A stretch of 28,597 bases of DNA from JBAXLO01 sp037134755 (lineage in GTDB: Bacteria > Bacteroidota > Bacteroidia > Bacteroidales > JACABE01), in contig JBAXLO010000035.1 of assembly GCA_037134755.1 (NCBI GenBank), positions 1 to 28,597 of the forward strand. The letters are read 5' to 3'. A program made the position numbers and the translations under genes. This document shows, one piece after another, positions 24,339 to 28,597 of this stretch. The stretch's first letter is position 1; each line of letters starts with the position of its first letter. Below the pieces are notes generated by a model. It was given only the letters and a program-made list of their open reading frames with translations, had not been told where the DNA came from and ran no database searches.

Positions 24339-25508
24339 ATGATTAAGAAATCTGGTGTAATAATTATAGAAGGCCATGTTCAAGGGTTGTCAAATACACG
24401 ATCATTGGGTGAAATGGGAATTCCTGTATATGTAGTAGATAAATCAAATTGTATTGCAAGATATTCAAAATACTGTCAAAAATTTTTCATATGTCCAGAT
24501 TTCATTAAAGAAGAATTTGTCGAGTTTTTAATCAATCTAGCAATTAATGAAAATATAAAAGATTGGTTACTGATACCATCAAATGATCATGCCGTTTTCT
24601 CAATTTCTAAAAATAAAGAACGATTATTAAAATATTATAAAATAGTAACTCCGAATATAAGAATTTTAGACAAGATGTATGATAAACTTCGTCTACTTAA
24701 TATTGCTATTGAACATGACGTACCTATTCCAGTTACATTTAAATTTCGTTCATCAAAAGATTGTATAAATGATAATATTAAATACCCCGTACTAACAAAA
24801 GGGAGAAACGGTTTAACTTTTTTTAAAATATTTCGAAAGAAAGTAATACTTTCATCAAACATAGATGAATTAAAATCAAATCTAAAATTTATTGAAAAAT
24901 ATTTATCAATAAAAGATACTTTTACGCAAGAATTAATTCCTTTTGATGGTAAAAACAAAACAATATCATTCACGGCTTTTTGTGTATCTGGTGAGATCAA
25001 AACATATTGGATGGGAATAAAAATAAGAGAACACCCTATACGATTTGGGACTGCAACTTTAGCTGAAAGTATATATAATAATGAATGTTACATTCAGTCA
25101 ATAAAATTACTAAAAGCTTTAGATTATACTGGTATATGTGAAGTTGAATATTTACTAGATCCAAGAGATAGTAAATATAAATTAATTGAGATTAATGCTC
25201 GAACATGGTTGTGGGTTGGTCTTGCAAAAGTATGTGGTATTGATTATGCTAAAATACTTTACTGCTATGCAAATAATATTTCATATAGATATAATGAAAA
25301 TTATAAATTAAATGTAAAATGGTTTAATATATTTACTGATTTATTAATTTCACTTAAGTTATTTTTTAAAAAACAAATATTATTATCTCAGTATCTTAAA
25401 TCAATGAAAGGTAAAAAAGTCGAAGCTATATTTGATAAACACGATCCTTTGCCTTTTTTTATACTTATAGTTTTAATATTTTATATAGCTAAAAAAAGAA
25501 TTTTCTAA
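24339..25508 (+). CDS. ATP-grasp carboxylate-amine ligase-like protein with C-terminal membrane helix
   Basis: Protein of 389 residues. The N-terminal domain starts GVIIIEGHVQGLSNTRSLGEMG (given in parts: GVIIIEGHVQG, then LSNTRSLGEMG), typical of biotin-carboxylase-like ATP-grasp proteins, with IPSNDHAVF at 79-87. The ATP-grasp core has KYPVLTKGRNG (148-158), the substrate-side CEVEYLLD (267-274) and the metal-binding IEINAR (283-288). Near the end is a hydrophobic segment (about 372-384), which suggests membrane association. It begins one base after the DUF354 stop and precedes the decarboxylase-like gene. Acyl and amine substrates are unknown. Confidence 0.75.
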   Translation: MIKKSGVIIIEGHVQGLSNTRSLGEMGIPVYVVDKSNCIARYSKYCQKFFICPDFIKEEFVEFLINLAINENIKDWLLIPSNDHAVFSISKNKERLLKYYKIVTPNIRILDKMYDKLRLLNIAIEHDVPIPVTFKFRSSKDCINDNIKYPVLTKGRNGLTFFKIFRKKVILSSNIDELKSNLKFIEKYLSIKDTFTQELIPFDGKNKTISFTAFCVSGEIKTYWMGIKIREHPIRFGTATLAESIYNNECYIQSIKLLKALDYTGICEVEYLLDPRDSKYKLIEINARTWLWVGLAKVCGIDYAKILYCYANNISYRYNENYKLNVKWFNIFTDLLISLKLFFKKQILLSQYLKSMKGKKVEAIFDKHDPLPFFILIVLIFYIAKKRIF

Positions 25509-25528
25509 TATTAAATTAATTTAAAAAT

Positions 25529-26338
25529 ATGGAATTAATAGTAATTTTTCTTTCAACTTTATTATTCTCAACAATAATTTTTATATTCTTTGTTGTAAAA
25601 GGAGGTTTTAATAAAAAGTATTTATATTCAGATAATTTCCTTTTAGGTTCTATTTCTTCAGTAATAGTTTATATAATATACTTATACTCTAATATCCCAT
25701 TTTTTATTCTTATCCCTTTTATAAATGGATTCATTGTATTAATCTTATTTTTACTATTATTTTTTTACCGTTTTTTCAGAAACCCTGACAGAATTATTAC
25801 GGGTAATAAAAATGATATAGTATCATCTGCTGATGGTAGAATTATATATATTAAAGAGCTTGAAATAAATCAAATACCGGTGACAATAAAAAAACTTAGA
25901 ATAGCAAATATAAATGAAATTACAAAAACTGATATCTTAACACAACCTTGTTATTTAATTGGAATAGCGATGACTCTGTTTGATGTTCATATAAACAGAT
26001 CTCCTATTGATGGTCAAATTATTTTGATTAAACATACTGAGGGTACTTCAATTGGACTAAATACTCCTATATCAACTTTGCAAAATGAAAGGAATACAGT
26101 TGTAATTAAGAGAGATGATGAAGTTATGGCAGGGATTGTTCAAATAGCAGCGAGAGGTGTAAATAGATGTATTGTCTTAGAAAATGAAGGTACTAAAGTA
26201 AAAAGAGGTCAAATAATAGGTAAAATTAGATGGGGCTCACAATTAGATATGATAATTCCACGTAATTGTCATATTTATATTAGAGAAGGTGAACAGGTAT
26301 ATGCAGGAAGTACAATTATTGCAAAATTGTTAGATTAA
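25529..26338 (+). CDS. Phosphatidylserine decarboxylase-like proenzyme with membrane-anchored N-terminus
   Basis: Protein of 269 residues. Hydrophobic segments lie at about 2-23, 38-52 and 57-80, followed by RFFRNPDR. The catalytic domain keeps the elements of the family: SSADGR (D102), FDVHINRSPIDG (H154), QNERNTVVI, and RWGSQLDMIIP (234-244), where cleavage before Ser237 would create the pyruvoyl group. The putative D/H/S self-processing set is thus complete. Its usual role is phosphatidylserine to phosphatidylethanolamine. Inside a polysaccharide locus, next to an ATP-grasp ligase, it may instead decarboxylate a serine-like group on a lipid or glycan intermediate; this is inference. Confidence 0.8.
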   Translation: MELIVIFLSTLLFSTIIFIFFVVKGGFNKKYLYSDNFLLGSISSVIVYIIYLYSNIPFFILIPFINGFIVLILFLLLFFYRFFRNPDRIITGNKNDIVSSADGRIIYIKELEINQIPVTIKKLRIANINEITKTDILTQPCYLIGIAMTLFDVHINRSPIDGQIILIKHTEGTSIGLNTPISTLQNERNTVVIKRDDEVMAGIVQIAARGVNRCIVLENEGTKVKRGQIIGKIRWGSQLDMIIPRNCHIYIREGEQVYAGSTIIAKLLD

Positions 26339-26349
26339 AGTAAAATCTA

Positions 26350-27417
26350 ATGAAAGTTTTGATTGACATAGGTCATCCAGGTGACTTTTATCTATTTAAA
26401 AATCTAGCAAATGAGCTATTGCATAATGGGAATCAAGTTTTATTTACTATTAGAGAAGCTGAAAATGAATCTGATCATGCAAAACACTTTGGTTTTTCTT
26501 TTAAATTAATAGGTAAAAAGGGAAAAGGAGTTTTTGGTAAAATAAAAAGTGTTTTTACTTTTACAGTTCAAATTATTTTTGTTTCTTTAGAATTCAAACC
26601 AACACTTTTTTTAAGTCATGGATCATTATTTGCCGGTATAGCTGCATTTATTTTTAGAAAGCCCCACATAGCAATGGAGGACACAGGTAATATGGAGCAA
26701 ATAAGGCTAAGCAAACCATTCAGTAATGTAATACTTTCACCTGATGTTTTACCTATATATCTTGGAAAAAAACATATAAAATTTAATGGTTACCATGAAT
26801 TGTGCTATTTGTCTCCAAAGTATTTTAAACAAGATGACTCTATATTAGCTGATTTGGGTGTTAGTGAAAAAGAATCTTTTGCAATTATTCGATTTACATC
26901 TTGGAATGCTACACATGACTTAGGTAAAAGAGGGTTAAATAATAATGAAAAAATCAAACTTATTGAACAGGTTTCAAGTCATATGAAAGTATTTATCTCA
27001 GCTGAAAATGAACTGCCTGCAAATCTTGAACCTTTACGAATTAAGATACCAGTAACAAAAATGCATGATGCACTTTATTTTGCAAGAATATATATTGGTG
27101 AAGGTGCTACTATGGCAGCAGAAGCTGGAATTTTAGGCACACCATCTATTTATATAAGTCCAATTGAAATAAGTTATAATATTGATCAGGAAAAATATGG
27201 TACTGTATATAATTTCTTGAATTATAATGCTGCTAAATATAAAATAGAAGAACTTATATTAGATAATAATTCAAAACTAAATTCAAGACTATGGTGTCAA
27301 AAAATCACAAAAGACAAAATTGATGTAAATTCTTTCTATTATTGGTTTGTTGAAAATTGGCCAAATAGTTTTAAAATTATGAAAGAGAATCCTGATTATC
27401 AATATAATTTTAAATAG
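26350..27417 (+). CDS. DUF354 family protein, second copy
   Basis: Protein of 355 residues, clearly related along its whole length to the protein at 23247-24338. It has DIGHPGDFYLFK, KGVFGKIKSVFTF, LFLSHGSLFAG, KPHIAMEDTGNM, FAIIRFTSWNATHD, FISAENELP, KMHDALYFARIYIGEGATM followed by AAEAGILGTPSIYISP. The two copies flank the ATP-grasp and decarboxylase-like genes, which suggests duplication with these genes between them, or two linked sugar additions. The function is predicted only. The TAG stop shares a base with the GTG of the next gene. Confidence 0.75.
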   Translation: MKVLIDIGHPGDFYLFKNLANELLHNGNQVLFTIREAENESDHAKHFGFSFKLIGKKGKGVFGKIKSVFTFTVQIIFVSLEFKPTLFLSHGSLFAGIAAFIFRKPHIAMEDTGNMEQIRLSKPFSNVILSPDVLPIYLGKKHIKFNGYHELCYLSPKYFKQDDSILADLGVSEKESFAIIRFTSWNATHDLGKRGLNNNEKIKLIEQVSSHMKVFISAENELPANLEPLRIKIPVTKMHDALYFARIYIGEGATMAAEAGILGTPSIYISPIEISYNIDQEKYGTVYNFLNYNAAKYKIEELILDNNSKLNSRLWCQKITKDKIDVNSFYYWFVENWPNSFKIMKENPDYQYNFK

Positions 27418-28193
27418 TGGATTTTACAATTCAAATATATCATAATTTTTTAGAATCATTTAGAACTAAGGATATTTCATTTCAACCTTTTTCTAATTTT
27501 ATTGAGAAAGTAAACAAAAGTACAATTGTTCTACGTCATGATGTAGATCTTTTGCCTCATAACTCTTTAAGATTTGCAAAAATACAAGCAGAATTAGGAA
27601 TAAAAGGGACTTACTATTTCAGAGCTGTACCTGAAAGTTGGGATGAAGAGACAATAAAAGAAATAGCTGAAATGGGACATGAAATTGGTTATCATTACGA
27701 AAACCTTACTACGTGTAAAGGAGATATTGAAAAAGCTTATGAAGATTTTCAAAAGAATCTGGAAGCTTTAAGAAAATTAGCTACTGTTTCAACTATTTGT
27801 ATGCATGGAAGTCCTTCCAGTCCTTATGATAGCAAAGATATCTGGAAGAAATATGATTATCGTTCTTTAGGGATAATAGGAGAGCCCTATTTTGATGTTG
27901 ATTTTAGTAAAGCTCTCTATTTAACGGATACCGGTAGAAGATGGGATGGCTATAAAGTAAGTGTAAGAGATAAAATACCTGTTCATCAGGAAAGATGGAA
28001 TAAAGAGGGTTTAAGTTTTCATTCAACTCAAGATATAATTAATGCAGCAAATGCAGGAAAGCTTCCAGATAAAATAATGTTTACTTTTCATCCTCAGCGT
28101 TGGCACAATAAACCGCTACCTTGGTTGAAGGAGTTAATAGTACAGAATGCGAAAAATACAGTAAAGAGAATGCTGATAGGGATGAGAGGCTAA
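27417..28193 (+). CDS. Polysaccharide deacetylase-like protein, GTG start
   Basis: Protein of 258 residues with a NodB-like arrangement: RHDVDLLP (40-47, metal-binding Asp pair), GIKGTYYFRAV (61-71), MGHEIGYHYE (86-95, HxxxxxH-like site), CMHGSPSSPYDSKDIW later, and FTFHPQRWHNKPLPW near the end. This subtype is frequent in Bacteroidota glycan loci. No signal peptide. The GTG start at 27417 overlaps the previous stop by one base (TAGTG) and gives the expected N-terminus. Composition is less AT-rich than the genes before it, like the genes at the left end. Last gene of the cluster in this window. Confidence 0.82.
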   Translation: MDFTIQIYHNFLESFRTKDISFQPFSNFIEKVNKSTIVLRHDVDLLPHNSLRFAKIQAELGIKGTYYFRAVPESWDEETIKEIAEMGHEIGYHYENLTTCKGDIEKAYEDFQKNLEALRKLATVSTICMHGSPSSPYDSKDIWKKYDYRSLGIIGEPYFDVDFSKALYLTDTGRRWDGYKVSVRDKIPVHQERWNKEGLSFHSTQDIINAANAGKLPDKIMFTFHPQRWHNKPLPWLKELIVQNAKNTVKRMLIGMRG

Positions 28194-28289
28194 AGCGACT
28201 GAGCGATGGAGCGAATTAAGCGAAAAAAAGCGACTGAGAGATGGAGCGAAAAAATGGAAAAAGTAAGAAGGGAAAAGTAAAAAGTAAAA
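28194..28289. repeat. Heptad-period repeats after the last gene
   Basis: The three-unit block AGCGACT, GAGCGAT, GGAGCGA (28194-28214) recurs with one changed base at 28229-28249, exactly 35 bases (five 7-base periods) later. It is followed by AGTAAGA, AGGGAAA, AGTAAAA, AGTAAAA at 28262-28289, also in 7-base steps. Confidence 0.75.
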
Positions 28290-28327
28290 AAATAAATCTG
28301 TGAATTATCAGTGCTTTTGATCAGTGT

Positions 28328-28386
28328 CATCAGTGGACAGCTTTAAATTAATAAAATAAGTAAAAAGGTAAAAGTAAAAAGGAGAG
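28328..28386. repeat. Right-flank copy of the left-flank repeat
   Basis: CATCAGTGG at 28328-28336 matches 421-429. The 29 bases 28353-28381 are identical to 433-461. The heptads AGTAAAA, AGGTAAA, AGTAAAA occur in both (28359-28379 and 439-459), in the same orientation, so the whole gene cluster lies between direct copies. Confidence 0.8.
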
Positions 28387-28416
28387 TGGCGGGGTGAAGT
28401 GGAAAGTTTAAAGAAA

Positions 28417-28444
28417 ATTAATAATTAACAATTAATAATTAAGA
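28417..28444. repeat. ATTAAYA heptad array
   Basis: Four units in phase: ATTAATA, ATTAACA, ATTAATA, ATTAAGA. A further repeat with a 7-base period, different in sequence from the others. Confidence 0.7.
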
Positions 28445-28452
28445 CAAAAAAG

Positions 28453-28572
28453 TGTCTACCTGACCTACCGACAGGAAGGAAGTTAGATGTTAACTAAAGT
28501 TTTTAAAATTAAAAAGGTAAAAATTACTGTTTTTAATCCTCTCATTTCAGGGGAGGTTAGGTGGGGTAGACA
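28453..28572. repeat. Spaced inverted repeat at the right edge
   Basis: TGTCTACC (28453-28460) pairs with GGTAGACA (28565-28572). Between them lie CCTG/CAGG (28460-28475 region) and CCTC/GAGG words that could form smaller hairpins. The element probably continues past the window. Confidence 0.4.
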
Positions 28573-28597
28573 GGTGTGGGGTGATTGGAATAACTTT

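Larger units (their letters stand above)
28194..28597. other. Gene-free, repeat-rich right flank
   Basis: No credible gene is seen in these 404 bases. The stretch contains several short repeats, described separately, and a copy of the left-flank AAAATAAG / AGTAAAA motif. Beyond 28540 the sequence becomes GC-richer (GGGGAGG, GTGGGG). Confidence 0.6.

Noticed and set aside
408..28386. Flanking repeats as attachment sites of an integrated element
   Set aside because: No integrase, tRNA gene or transposase is seen; the repeats are multi-copy on the left side and resemble general spacer repeats.

Overview
The window is an AT-rich chromosomal segment, probably from a member of the Bacteroidota. 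It carries a surface-polysaccharide (O-antigen or capsule type) biosynthesis locus, and every gene is on the + strand. The phylum assignment is an inference. It rests on the tail of a winged-helix/nucleotidyltransferase-like regulator at the left edge, the capE-capF-capG genes, paired FdtA-type cupins, a four-helix-bundle (S23/IVP) gene, few recognisable Shine-Dalgarno sites, and heptanucleotide spacer repeats.

Layout. 1-275 is the 3' end of the putative regulator. 276-840 is a non-coding spacer of imperfect repeats. 841-6100 encodes nucleotide-sugar synthesis: a WbpP-like UDP-GlcNAc 4-epimerase and CapE, CapF, CapG for UDP-N-acetyl-L-fucosamine, interrupted by the S23-type gene. 6107-9857 encodes a dTDP-3-amino-3,6-dideoxyhexose branch: two FdtA/QdtA-like cupins, a GNAT/FemAB-like acyltransferase, a methyltransferase and an FdtB-like aminotransferase. 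9850-14461 holds two GT2 glycosyltransferases around a Wzy-like polymerase/ligase and a Wzx flippase. 14485-28193 holds four or more further glycosyltransferase-type proteins (three GT4, two DUF354), three unrelated-looking polysaccharide deacetylases, two ATP-grasp ligases, an asparagine-synthase-like protein lacking its N-terminal Cys, and a phosphatidylserine-decarboxylase-like protein. 28194-28597 is again non-coding and repeat-rich.

How the genes fit together. The left genes make UDP-GalNAc, UDP-L-FucNAc and a dTDP-acylamino sugar. The transferases build a lipid-linked repeat unit, Wzx flips it and Wzy polymerises it. The ligase/decarboxylase/deacetylase set probably decorates it, perhaps with amino-acid- or ethanolamine-like groups (inference). 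RmlA/RmlB, the initiating phosphoglycosyltransferase and the export genes are not in the window. Genes at both ends are visibly less AT-rich than the centre, the usual pattern of a conserved frame around a variable core.

The most unusual signal is a set of degenerate tandem repeats that all share a 7-base period. They fill the spacers of the capE-capF-S23-capG stretch and both outer flanks. They also occur inside the reading frames of capF (63 bases, nine units in one phase) and capG (two places), adding low-complexity peptides of the SQITNHKSP / NPITNHQSP type. The S23-type gene is bracketed by these arrays on both sides. I know of no described element that fits exactly. Cyanobacterial heptanucleotide STRRs and the in-frame Rickettsia palindromic elements are the nearest comparisons.
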